DNA of 51,720 nucleotides from CAZGSN01 sp964371655. GTDB lineage: Bacteria > Desulfobacterota > Binatia > HRBIN30. This document shows positions 16,693-24,164 of this stretch, one piece after another (position 1 is the first letter of the stretch; every line of letters starts with the position of its first letter). The DNA lies in NCBI GenBank assembly GCA_964371655.1, contig CAYJOD010000040.1:1-51720 (forward strand). The letters run 5' to 3'. The translations under genes were made by a program, and so were the position numbers. A model generated the notes under the pieces. That model ran no database searches, was not told where the DNA came from, and saw only the letters and a list, made by a program, of their open reading frames with translations.

Positions 16693-17922
16693 ATGTGGAT
16701 CGAGCGTCGCCAAGCGCAGCGACTGCGGCGGATGGCCCGTCAGTTTCCCGCGGTGCTTCTGACCGGCGCCCGCCAGACGGGCAAGACTTCTCTGCTCCGC
16801 CGCACCTTTCCGAAAGCAGCATTCGTCAGCCTCGACCTCCCCTCGGCGGCACTTCAAGCGGATGAGAACCCCGGTGACTTCCTGCGCGACGCAGATGGGC
16901 CGTTGATCATCGACGAGGTGCAGTACGCCTCTGGACTCTTCCGCCACCTCAAGATCAAGATCGATGAGCGGCGCCACCGCATGGGGCAGTTCCTGATGAC
17001 CGGTTCGCAGAAGTTCGTCCTGATGAAGTCGATCTCCGAAACCCTGGCAGGTCGCTGCGGCATCATCGAGCTCGACACCTTGTCGTACGCCGAGACCCGT
17101 GCGGGGTTGCCGCGCAAAGCCCCGAAACCCGCCGAGTTCATTTGGCGGGGAGGGTTCCCAGAGCTGTATCGGGTTGGTGATCTCAATGCTCGCGATTTCT
17201 ACGCGAGCTATGTGGCGACGTATCTCGAACGTGACGTGCGTCAGCTGGTACGCGTGGGGAGTCTGCGCGACTTCGAACGCTTTCTACGAGGCTGCGCGGC
17301 ACGCTCCGGCCAACTGCTGAACCTGGTCGACCTGGCGCGCGACGTTGGCATCGCCGGCACCACCGCACGCGATTGGCTATCGGTCTTGGAGGCATCGAAC
17401 CAGATCGTTTTGCTCGAACCCTACTTCCGCAACCTCGGCAAGCGTTTGATCAAGACGCCGAAGCTCTACTTCCGCGACACCGGCTTGCTCTGCTTTCTCC
17501 TGGGGCTCGATTCCCCGACCGGCATGGAACGCTCCCCGTTCATCGGCGCCATCTGGGAGACCTTCATCCTGGGGCAGATCCTCCGTGCCAAGATGGCGAC
17601 CGGTTCGGCGGCGGGGCTTTTCTTCTGGCGTGATGCGCACGGCACGGAGGTGGACTTCGTGATCGAGCACGAGGGGCGGCTGCGGCTCGTGGAGGCGAAA
17701 TGGTCGGAGAACCTGACCGATGCGAGGACGCTGCAACCGATGCGCAAAGTGCTCGCCCTACTCGGCCGCCACGCGACCACGGAGCACTGGGTCGTTTGTC
17801 GCAGCCCGCGTGCACACACCCTGCCGGATCTGCCGACGCTACGAGTCATCAATGGCTACGAGTTCGACGGCTGGTTCGGCGAGGAACGGGCTTCGCAGCG
17901 CTCCCGAGCGCATCCGTCCTGA
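16693..17922 (+). CDS. AAA ATPase with DUF4143 domain
   Basis: A 409-residue protein of the widespread AAA_14/DUF4143 family. Walker A is LLTGARQTGKTSLLRR near residue 25, Walker B is PLIIDEVQYA, and a sensor-type segment FLMTGSQKF follows. The C-terminal DUF4143 half contains YVATYLERDVRQL, GKRLIKTPKLYFRDTGLLCFLLG and an endonuclease-like tail EVDFVIEHEGRLRLVEAKW (a PD-D/ExK-like arrangement). ATG 16693 is the fitting start; the longer frame upstream is repeat DNA. Members are often accessory and linked to mobile DNA or toxin-antitoxin genes, as here, where a FitA-type antitoxin follows. The biological role is unknown. Confidence 0.85.
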   Translation: MWIERRQAQRLRRMARQFPAVLLTGARQTGKTSLLRRTFPKAAFVSLDLPSAALQADENPGDFLRDADGPLIIDEVQYASGLFRHLKIKIDERRHRMGQFLMTGSQKFVLMKSISETLAGRCGIIELDTLSYAETRAGLPRKAPKPAEFIWRGGFPELYRVGDLNARDFYASYVATYLERDVRQLVRVGSLRDFERFLRGCAARSGQLLNLVDLARDVGIAGTTARDWLSVLEASNQIVLLEPYFRNLGKRLIKTPKLYFRDTGLLCFLLGLDSPTGMERSPFIGAIWETFILGQILRAKMATGSAAGLFFWRDAHGTEVDFVIEHEGRLRLVEAKWSENLTDARTLQPMRKVLALLGRHATTEHWVVCRSPRAHTLPDLPTLRVINGYEFDGWFGEERASQRSRAHPS

Positions 17923-18010
17923 ACTACCAAGTACGGCTGTCCGGAAATCCGCCGGCCTCTTCGTCTGACCCCGATTGCCGGCGCGACGCTAGCAATGCTA
18001 TCAGTGCTGT

Positions 18011-18251
18011 ATGCCGCAACTGATCGTTCGGAATATCGAAGAGAGCGTCGTCTCGGCGCTGCGACAGCGGGCCGCTCGCNNNNNNNNNNGTCTGTGTCGA
18101 GGAGGAGCACCGTAGAATTTTGCGCGAGATACTCGTCAACAAAGGGCGCCGGCAGAACAGAACCTTCAAAGACCAGCTCGCAGCGATGCCCGATGTTGGC
18201 AACGACGACCTATTCGCTAGGCCGCGAAGCGGCCTCAGACCTCGGACTTGA
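18011..18251 (+). CDS. FitA-type antitoxin, split by assembly gap
   Basis: MPQLIVRNIEESVVSALRQR opens a ribbon-helix-helix FitA/VapB antitoxin and runs into the N block. After it, a frame starting at 18090 reads EEEHRRILREIL...FKDQLAAMPDVGNDDLF to TGA 18249-18251, which is the normal C-terminal half of the same family. The two halves are out of register across the ten Ns, so the true gap size is unknown and the gene is probably intact in the organism. The last ten residues fall in a repeat, and no PIN toxin follows, so the toxin has been lost or lies elsewhere. It binds DNA and its cognate toxin in related systems. Confidence 0.7.
18080..18089. other. assembly gap (10 N)
   Basis: Ten unknown bases join two contigs inside the FitA-type antitoxin gene. 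The number is a placeholder. Confidence 0.95.
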
Positions 18252-18310
18252 GGCTTCAGGAAAGACTCCGGGCCCGGAGCCTGAGGACCGAGGCCCGAGG
18301 TCTCCCCTTC
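18230..18310. repeat. GGCCCGGAGCCTGAGG-type repeat
   Basis: Short inverted words (CCTCAGACCTCGGACTTGAGG, CTCCGGGCCCGGAG, CCTGAGGACCGAGG) fill the space between the antitoxin end and the rny stop. It is related to the repeats at 10535-10620, 30560-30650 and 35905-36035. Confidence 0.5.
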
Positions 18311-18313
18311 TCC

Positions 18314-19870
18314 TCAACGCGCGTATTCGCTGGCTCGGGTCTCGCGAATCACCGTCACCTTGATCTGACCGGGGTAGGCCATCTCGGTCTCGATCTTCTT
18401 GGCGATGTCGTTGGCCAGCGACAGGATCTGATCGTCGCGCACGGAACGCGGTTCGACCATGATGCGAATCTCGCGTCCGGCCTGCACCGCGTACGATTTC
18501 TCCACCCCTTTGAAGGAGTTGCTGATGCGCTCGAGCTCTTCGAGCCGTTTCACGTAGCTTTCCAACATCTCGCGACGCGCCCCGGGGCGTGCCCCGGAAA
18601 GGGCATCCGCCGCATCGACGATCGGTGCCAGGATGGTTTCGGCACGGACCTCTTCATGATGCGCCGCGATCGCATTCACGACCTTGGCCGACTCACCGTA
18701 CTTGCGGGCGATGTCGCCGCCGATGATCGCGTGTGAGCCTTCGACCTCGTGGGTCAGCGCCTTGCCGATGTCGTGCAGCAGACCGGCGCGGCGGGCCAGC
18801 TCGGGATCGAGGCCGAGCTCCGAGGCAATGGCCCCGGCGATGAAGGCCGTTTCCAAGGAGTGGTTGAGGACGTTCTGCGCGTAGCTGTACCGATACTTGA
18901 GCATGCCGACGAGCTTGAGCAGCTCGGGATGAACTTTGCGGATTCCGACCTGCAACACCGCCTTCTCGCCGGCCTCGCGGATGTTGTCCGCCACCTCGTC
19001 CTCAGCCTTGCGCACGACTTCCTCGATGCGTCCGGGATGAATGCGCCCGTCGGAGATCAAGCGTTCGAGGGCAATGCGTGCGATCTCGCGCCGGATCGGA
19101 TTGTGAGACGATACGATCACGGTTTCAGGGGTATCGTCGACGATTAGATCCACACCCGTGGCCGCCTCGATGGCGCGGATGTTACGACCTTCGCGACCGA
19201 TGATTCTCCCCTTCATCTCGTCACTCGGGAGGTGGACGGCCGTAACCGTCCGTTCGGCAACGAAGTCGCCGGCCATGCGCTCGATGGCAATCGACACGAT
19301 CTTCTTGGCGCGGCGATCGGATTCGGCGCGCGCCTCCTCCTCGATCATGCGGATACGGCGGGCCGCGTCCTGGCGCGCCGCGTCCGCCATCTGCTCGATG
19401 AGGATCTGCTTGGCCTCATCGCGCGTCATCGCCGCAACTTCTTCCAGCTTTTGGCGAGTCTCCTCGACGATCCGCACCATCTCCGACTGGCGCTCGCCGA
19501 TCTGAGTCTCCTGCTGCTTCAACGCCTGCTCGCGCTTGGTGCTCTCCGCCTCGCGCTTTTCGTTTTGCTCGGCGCGCTTGTCGAGGGCTTCTTCGCGCTG
19601 CGTGAGGCGACGCTCCACCTGCTGCAGCTCGCGGCGCCCGTCGCGCACCTCCTTCTCTGCCTCGGTACGCGCTTGCAGAACGATTTCCTTGGCCTTGATT
19701 TCGGCCTCTTTGCGAAGAGTCGCCGCCTGGGCCTGGATGTCCAGAAGCGCCTGACTCGTCGATTCGCCTACGGCCGTACCTTGCCGTCGGCGCAAGAAAT
19801 CGAGAACAAAAGCAACAGCCACCCCGACCGCAAGGACGAGCAGGATGGTAACGAATGGACTAAGCGTCAC
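18314..19870 (-). CDS. rny: ribonuclease Y
   Basis: A membrane-anchored endoribonuclease that starts mRNA decay. The 518-residue protein has one N-terminal transmembrane helix (SPFVTILLVLAVGVAVAFVL), a long coiled coil (about residues 40-190), a KH domain with GRIIGREGRNIRAIEAATGVDLIVDD, and an HD domain with RAGLLHDIGKAL and the IAAHHEE segment. I take GTG 19870 as the start: AAGGAG lies 6-8 bases ahead, and it overlaps the 5-FCL stop as GTGA. The longer frame to 20101 only runs through the upstream gene. It is translationally coupled to the 5-FCL gene. Confidence 0.96.
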   Translation of the reverse strand: MTLSPFVTILLVLAVGVAVAFVLDFLRRRQGTAVGESTSQALLDIQAQAATLRKEAEIKAKEIVLQARTEAEKEVRDGRRELQQVERRLTQREEALDKRAEQNEKREAESTKREQALKQQETQIGERQSEMVRIVEETRQKLEEVAAMTRDEAKQILIEQMADAARQDAARRIRMIEEEARAESDRRAKKIVSIAIERMAGDFVAERTVTAVHLPSDEMKGRIIGREGRNIRAIEAATGVDLIVDDTPETVIVSSHNPIRREIARIALERLISDGRIHPGRIEEVVRKAEDEVADNIREAGEKAVLQVGIRKVHPELLKLVGMLKYRYSYAQNVLNHSLETAFIAGAIASELGLDPELARRAGLLHDIGKALTHEVEGSHAIIGGDIARKYGESAKVVNAIAAHHEEVRAETILAPIVDAADALSGARPGARREMLESYVKRLEELERISNSFKGVEKSYAVQAGREIRIMVEPRSVRDDQILSLANDIAKKIETEMAYPGQIKVTVIRETRASEYAR

Positions 19871-20481
19871 TGCCGATCTCCTTTCTCGGAGAAATCGCGA
19901 GCGTCGGCTGCAGCGCAGCGGATGATCCCGTTCTCCGTAATTACGAATTGTACCGGGACGTCCCACGGGTCCCGTGGGAGCTCGGCTATTTCCTGAAACT
20001 CGTAGGCAAGACCGACGCACAGCGGAAGCGGCCGCAGACGCGCCAGCAGGCGATCGTAAAAACCGCCGCCGCGCCCAAGCCGGGTCCCGCTTCGGTCCCA
20101 CGCAACCACTGGAAGAAACGCAATCGCCGGCGCTGGTGGCGCCTCCGGCGTCTCGCTGGCCGGCTCAAGCACGCCGAACCGCCCTGGCACGAGAGGTTGC
20201 TCCGGAAGCCAGCGAACCAGGGCCGGGTGTTCCAAGAGACGCGGCAGGAAGAGCGGGCGCCCGGATGCGGCGGCATCATCGAGAAGATCGCCGGTGGCAA
20301 TCTCGTTTTCAGAGCCGACGTAGGCGGTGACGGATGCAGCTGCCCGATAAGCCGGAAGACCAGCGGCATGCCGGCACACCACGGCGCTGGCAGCTCGCAC
20401 CACGTCTGCGGGGAGCACCCTTCGTTTCGCTCTGACTTGATGGCGAATCGTATGTTTGTCGACACCCATCATCCGGCTCAC
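19867..20481 (-). CDS. 5-formyltetrahydrofolate cyclo-ligase
   Basis: Converts 5-formyl-THF to 5,10-methenyl-THF with ATP. The 204-residue protein has an N-terminal basic helix (KHTIRHQVRAKRR), and the hallmark nucleotide-binding loop GTRLGRGGGFYDRLLA. The C-terminal QFVITENGI matches the usual D-x-V-x-TE. Several close starts exist (ATG 20481, 20472, 20469); the first is kept. The stop overlaps the rny GTG by 4 bp. Upstream lie a probable 6S RNA and then zapA, the classic zapA-ssrS-5FCL order. Confidence 0.93.
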   Translation of the reverse strand: MSRMMGVDKHTIRHQVRAKRRVLPADVVRAASAVVCRHAAGLPAYRAAASVTAYVGSENEIATGDLLDDAAASGRPLFLPRLLEHPALVRWLPEQPLVPGRFGVLEPASETPEAPPAPAIAFLPVVAWDRSGTRLGRGGGFYDRLLARLRPLPLCVGLAYEFQEIAELPRDPWDVPVQFVITENGIIRCAAADARDFSEKGDRQ

Positions 20482-20504
20482 GGCAGGTGAGCGGGCGGGG
20501 TCGA

Positions 20505-20680
20505 ATTCGAATCGTCCTATCTAAGCGTGAATCGATGGAGCCTTTCGCGCTGCAGACACCGGCGTTGGTAACGCCATACCGACGGTCGCCGCTTGGTCGA
20601 CACGTCCGAACACGCGATGCTTGCCCCCAAGAGTTCCAAGGTTTGTTTCCGTAACATAGGCTTAGATAGCTTGACTCGAA
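20505..20680 (-). ncRNA. ssrS: probable 6S RNA (ssrS)
   Basis: The region lies between zapA and the 5-FCL gene, the standard place for ssrS. On the minus strand CTATCTAAGC (20660-20669 complement) pairs perfectly with GCTTAGATAG (20517-20526 complement) to close a domain of about 150 nt. Inside are an apical stem (GACG.GTCG with CGAC.CGTC) and a GGCGTTACCAACGCC hairpin, with a mostly unpaired middle. The size and shape fit 6S RNA, which binds sigma-70 RNA polymerase. The exact ends are estimated. Confidence 0.65.
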
Positions 20681-20740
20681 CTCAACCCCACATCCCCGCC
20701 TGCCCCAAAACAGGGCGACACCTGACTACGAGCCGCTCCA

Positions 20741-21091
20741 CTACTCCCGCGTCGATGATCGAGCGGGTGGAGCGACAGTGCCGCCGTGCTTGGCATCTTC
20801 CTTTCCGACCGCTTGCTTATCCCCGCTCGTGAGCTGCGAGACTCGCTTCGAGAGACGGTCGATGACTCGATGAAGTTCCTCTCCCTCGGAATTCAGTTTC
20901 CGATACTCGCTGGCAATATTCAACGCCGTCAACAGAGCCAGATGCACCATGGTCGTTGGAGCGCGACCTTCTGCCAGCTGGCGCATCTGACCGTCCACAT
21001 AGTCGGCGACCTCGCGCACGTGGTCGGCACCGTCATCGCTGGTGACGGTAAGCCGGTGCCCCATGATTACGACCTCCACCGGCTGTTTCAT
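20741..21091 (-). CDS. zapA: cell division protein ZapA
   Basis: A small FtsZ-ring stabiliser of 116 residues. The N-terminal beta-domain has VEVVIMGHRLTVTSDDGADH, followed by the conserved HVREVADYVDGQM helix. A long C-terminal helix (HLALLTALNIASEYRKLNSE) forms the coiled coil that tetramerises the protein. It is slightly long because of a basic, low-complexity tail. Its start is 4 bp after the zapB stop, so the two are one unit, followed by the probable 6S RNA. Confidence 0.92.
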   Translation of the reverse strand: MKQPVEVVIMGHRLTVTSDDGADHVREVADYVDGQMRQLAEGRAPTTMVHLALLTALNIASEYRKLNSEGEELHRVIDRLSKRVSQLTSGDKQAVGKEDAKHGGTVAPPARSSTRE

Positions 21092-21095
21092 TTGG

Positions 21096-21323
21096 TTACG
21101 ACAGATCGAGGCCTTCGAGCCGCTTCAGAATCCGCTCGAGTCGGGTCCGGACCTCGGACCGCTCCTGATCGAGCTGCTTGAGCTGCGCTTGGGCATCGGC
21201 CAGTTGTTTATCCTTCTCTTTCAGCCTCTGCTCCAGGGATTCGTGCTCGGTCGCCAGTCGTTCGTGTTGATCTACGAACTGGTTGATCTTCGTTTCCAGA
21301 GTTTTCAGGTTTTCAAGATCCAT
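21096..21323 (-). CDS. zapB: ZapB-like cell division coiled-coil protein
   Basis: A 75-residue protein that is almost all coiled coil: MDLENLKTLETKINQFVDQ, then heptads rich in Glu, Lys, Leu and Arg (HESLEQRLKEKDKQLADAQ). This fits ZapB, the partner of ZapA at the Z-ring. The start at 21323 gives the MDLENLKTLE N-terminus seen in the family; the longer frame to 21686 is repeat DNA. It sits directly ahead of zapA. Confidence 0.82.
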   Translation of the reverse strand: MDLENLKTLETKINQFVDQHERLATEHESLEQRLKEKDKQLADAQAQLKQLDQERSEVRTRLERILKRLEGLDLS

Positions 21324-21787
21324 AGTTTTCCGATGTCGAGTGATGCCGCACCATAAAGGAGCCTGCGGCAGGGTGTCAACCTGCCGCCTGCTTTGCCCCG
21401 TTCCACGCGGCGAGGCTCTGGTGTCGGGGAGGTTGCGCATAAAACCCTTGCCCGTGCCCTTGCCGGCGCCCGTGCCTTTCAGGGAACACCGACCAGAACG
21501 GGCAAGGGTAAAGGCAGGGGCATGGGCAGGAAGGATGAAAACGGAGTCTATGTGCGAAGCCGGAGTCGGGGACTTTGCGCAAAAGGTCGGAGTCGGCGCG
21601 GTCCGCAGGAAGCGGGTGCGGGGATTGGCGCATCGGGAATGTGACAACGCTTCGTCACCAGCGCCACTTCTCCAACGCTTCGACACGAATTCACCACAAT
21701 TGCATCCTTCGAGCGCAAATTCGGCGCGATATGAACAATGGCCCCATCATTGCACAGCGGCGGCTAGGGCGAGGAAAGGGGTAGTAA
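21324..21787. repeat. intergenic region with GCCCTTGCC inverted repeat
   Basis: CCCTTGCCCGTGCCCTTGCC at about 21445 faces GGGCAAGGGTAAAGGCAGGG at about 21500, an imperfect hairpin. The rest shows GGAGTCGG words but no gene. Promoters for the zapB operon and for the divergent Cys-rich gene should lie here, but none is distinct. Confidence 0.5.
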
Positions 21788-22264
21788 ATGAGAATTGATC
21801 GAGCGCTGTGGTTGGTTTCGCTTGTCGGCATAGTCATCGTCAGCGTCCCGCTTCCGAGCCAGGCGCGGTCGGACGATGCCCCAGGCGGCCCGGACGGCAA
21901 GGGCCCATGCGTGCGGGCATGTACGCAAGCCAACAAGGGCTGCGTGCAGACGGCGCACCGCCTCAAAGACAGTTGCCGGGCCAGTTGCAGCCCACAACGC
22001 CTCGATTTCTTCGACGCCTGCGATCCTAACGGCGACGGCATATTCGACTTCAACCCCGGCGATGCCGTCATCGACGAGCAAACGGGGGAAGTCATCGATC
22101 CCTGCACGACCGCAAAGGCGGCTCTGGATTCGTGCCTCATGCCATGCAAGCGCACGTTCAAAGGCGCGGCCGGTCGGTGCGTCTTGCGCCTGCGCCACTG
22201 CTTCTTGGACCAATGCGGCATCGCGCCGCCGCCGCCCAACATCGACGACACCACAAGCAACTGA
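21788..22264 (+). CDS. secreted cysteine-rich protein with EF-hand-like loop
   Basis: A 158-residue protein I do not recognise. A signal peptide is clear (MRIDRALWLVSLVGIVIVSV...SQA). The mature part has 12 cysteines, arranged as CxxxCx6C, CxxxC, a single Cys, then CxxxC and Cx7CxxxxC pairs, so it is probably disulfide-bonded in the periplasm or outside. Between them lies DPNGDGIFDFNPGD, a calcium-loop-like segment similar to dockerin or EF-hand loops. It reads divergently from zapB and stands alone. A role in surface binding is only a guess. Confidence 0.7.
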   Translation: MRIDRALWLVSLVGIVIVSVPLPSQARSDDAPGGPDGKGPCVRACTQANKGCVQTAHRLKDSCRASCSPQRLDFFDACDPNGDGIFDFNPGDAVIDEQTGEVIDPCTTAKAALDSCLMPCKRTFKGAAGRCVLRLRHCFLDQCGIAPPPPNIDDTTSN

Positions 22265-22283
22265 GCCGGAAAACTCCATCGCA

Positions 22284-22490
22284 AGCTACGCCCGCAACCG
22301 AGGCAGCGCCTGCGTTTGGAAGCACTCCCTCGCCCGCAATACCTGCGGGAGAGGGTCGGGGTGAGGGATCCTTCAACGTTTGTACCCCATCCGACGCCCT
22401 CACCCTACCTCCCGCGCCGGAAATGGCGCGGGAGAGGGGAGCTGGCCTTGCGGCCCAACTGGGGAATTTTCGCGTGTCGACAAGATTCTG
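22284..22490. repeat. GCGGGAGAGGG composite repeat, copy 3 (inverted)
   Basis: Two hairpins with CTCGCCCGCAATACCTGCGGGAG and CTCCCGCGCCGGAAATGGCGCGGGAG are flanked by the same outer words as 8222-8450 and 16330-16440 but in the opposite orientation. Confidence 0.65.
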
Positions 22491-22508
22491 AACGTCAGCA
22501 ATTCAGCC

Positions 22509-22744
22509 GGAAAAACTCAGTTGGAACCACGGATTCCACGGATCAACACGGATAAGGAAGAACAACTACAACAACTTGCAGAGGGCCTGCGACACAGAAG
22601 CCTGGCGGACAAATTCTTCCGATCCGAACGAAGGTCCTTCCTCTTCATATCCGTGCCCATCCGTGAAATCCGTGGTTCCAATTGATGTGTTTGGGTTCAG
22701 TTGGGACCACGGATTTCACGGATGAACACGGATAAGGAAGAACA
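22509..22744. repeat. 190-bp CACGGAT-armed element, copy 2 plus partial copy 3
   Basis: 22509-22698 is the reverse complement of 13152-13340, with matching arms and middle. It is followed at 22698-22744 by the first arm of a third copy (GGGACCACGGATTTCACGGA, then AAGGAAGAAC), which is then cut off. The region 22265-22823 holds no gene that I can support. Confidence 0.8.
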
Positions 22745-22823
22745 AAGACACCACCGTACAGCCGGACCGGGGCACCGAACCCCGCGCGCATCTCGGCGCC
22801 AATCCTTTTGCCACGACTCCGCG

Positions 22824-23876
22824 CTAGTCCGCGGCCAGGAGGGCGTCGACGAATGCCGTGGCGTCGAAGGGCTGCAAGTCTTCCGCCGTTTCGCCGAGGC
22901 CCACATAACGAATCGGCACCCCAAGCTCGGCACGGATCGCGAACACGGCACCACCTTTGGCGGTGCCGTCGAGCTTGGTGAGGACGATACCGGTTAGGTT
23001 CAGAGCTTCCTGGAAGACGCGCGCCTGCTGGATGGCGTTCTGCCCCGTGGTCGCGTCGATCACCAGGAAGGAATCGTGCGGCGCACCGGGAAGTTGGCGG
23101 CCGATGGTGCGCACGATCTTCTTGAGCTCCTCGATCAAGTGCTGCTTGACGTGAAGGCGCCCCGCGGTGTCGACGATGACAACGTCGACGCCGCGCGCGA
23201 TGGCGGCGGCAATGCCGTCGAAGGCGACCGCGGATGGATCCGCTCCGGGTTGATGCTGTACGCAGTCGGCGCCAACGCGCTCGGCCCACAGGTGCAGCTG
23301 TTCGCCCGCCGCGGCGCGAAAGGTATCGGCGGCGACCAGCAGCACCTTCTTGCCGTCCTTGGCATAGCGGTGCGCGAGCTTGCCGATCGTCGTCGTCTTG
23401 CCGACTCCGTTCACTCCAGCGACCAAGACCACGTGCGGCTGATGCGCCGATTCCGCCGTGCCACCATCGACCAGGACGGCACACATTTCGTCGTGCAAGG
23501 CCCGTCGTAACCCGTCTACATCGGCAAGGTCGCGACCACGCAGGCGTAGCTTTTCAATCAACGCCTGAGTTGCTTTCACGCCGACATCGGAGGCGATGAG
23601 AACCTCTTCGAGCTCGGCGAGGCGAGTTTCGGTGTCCTGGTTCGCACCCCAGGCGCTCTGCAATCGCGCCAGCAGACCCTGGCGGGTCTTGCCGAGCCCC
23701 TGCAGCAACGTAACCGGCGTCCGTTGGGCGGCGGCTTCGGGCGCCGACGTCGCGCCTTCATCGAGAGCTGGCTGACTCCGTTTGCGTCGGCGAGCGATGC
23801 CCAGGGCGACAAGGACAACAACCAGTACCGCAGCCGCAGCGCCAACAACGACGAGAACCTCTGGTGTGAACGACAT
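22824..23876 (-). CDS. ftsY: signal recognition particle receptor FtsY
   Basis: SRP receptor GTPase that docks ribosomes making membrane proteins. The 350-residue protein starts with a hydrophobic segment (TPEVLVVVGAAAAVLVVVLVALGI), then a short linker and the NG domain: GVNGVGKTTTIGKLAHRY (G1), DTFRAAAGEQL (G2), VDTAGRL (G3), LTKLDGTAKGG (G4) and a final VGLGETAEDLQPFD. The N-terminal transmembrane helix in place of a long acidic A-domain is common in delta-like bacteria. It is normally next to smc; here an accessory island lies between them. Confidence 0.97.
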   Translation of the reverse strand: MSFTPEVLVVVGAAAAVLVVVLVALGIARRRKRSQPALDEGATSAPEAAAQRTPVTLLQGLGKTRQGLLARLQSAWGANQDTETRLAELEEVLIASDVGVKATQALIEKLRLRGRDLADVDGLRRALHDEMCAVLVDGGTAESAHQPHVVLVAGVNGVGKTTTIGKLAHRYAKDGKKVLLVAADTFRAAAGEQLHLWAERVGADCVQHQPGADPSAVAFDGIAAAIARGVDVVIVDTAGRLHVKQHLIEELKKIVRTIGRQLPGAPHDSFLVIDATTGQNAIQQARVFQEALNLTGIVLTKLDGTAKGGAVFAIRAELGVPIRYVGLGETAEDLQPFDATAFVDALLAAD

Positions 23877-23932
23877 AGCCCCTCGGCGCCGCCGTGTGAG
23901 CAGGCTTTGAGAGTCCGGTCAAGGGACGATGC

Positions 23933-24164
23933 CGATCACCGGCAGGGCCACGGCAAAGTCGCTCACGGAGCCTGCGTGCGCCCCAGAGGTGCTGAGCAAA
24001 GCGGGCGGGCCGCCCGCGCTCCCGGCGATGATATTCCGCTCGGGGCGCTGGTTTCAGGCAATCGCTGGGAGCGCGGACGGCTCGTCCGCCGGAGGGTGGA
24101 AATAAGCGATTCTTCGGCCGAAGCCCTCCGTGACTCGACTTTGACGTGGCCCTGCGATCATTGG
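23933..24164. mobile_element. MITE-like element B, copy 1
   Basis: The 212-bp element (23943-24154) has 19-bp terminal inverted repeats, CAGGGCCACGGCAAAGTCG and its complement with one change. It is flanked by CGATCACCGG and CGATCATTGG, an 8/10 direct repeat that looks like an aged 10-bp target duplication. The right end lies within the stop-codon region of the S1/P1 nuclease gene. Copy 2 is at 35323-35517. Confidence 0.75.

Noticed and set aside
21324..21686. N-terminal extension of the zapB frame
   Set aside because: It runs through a GCCCTTGCC inverted repeat, and the family starts at MDLENLKTLE.
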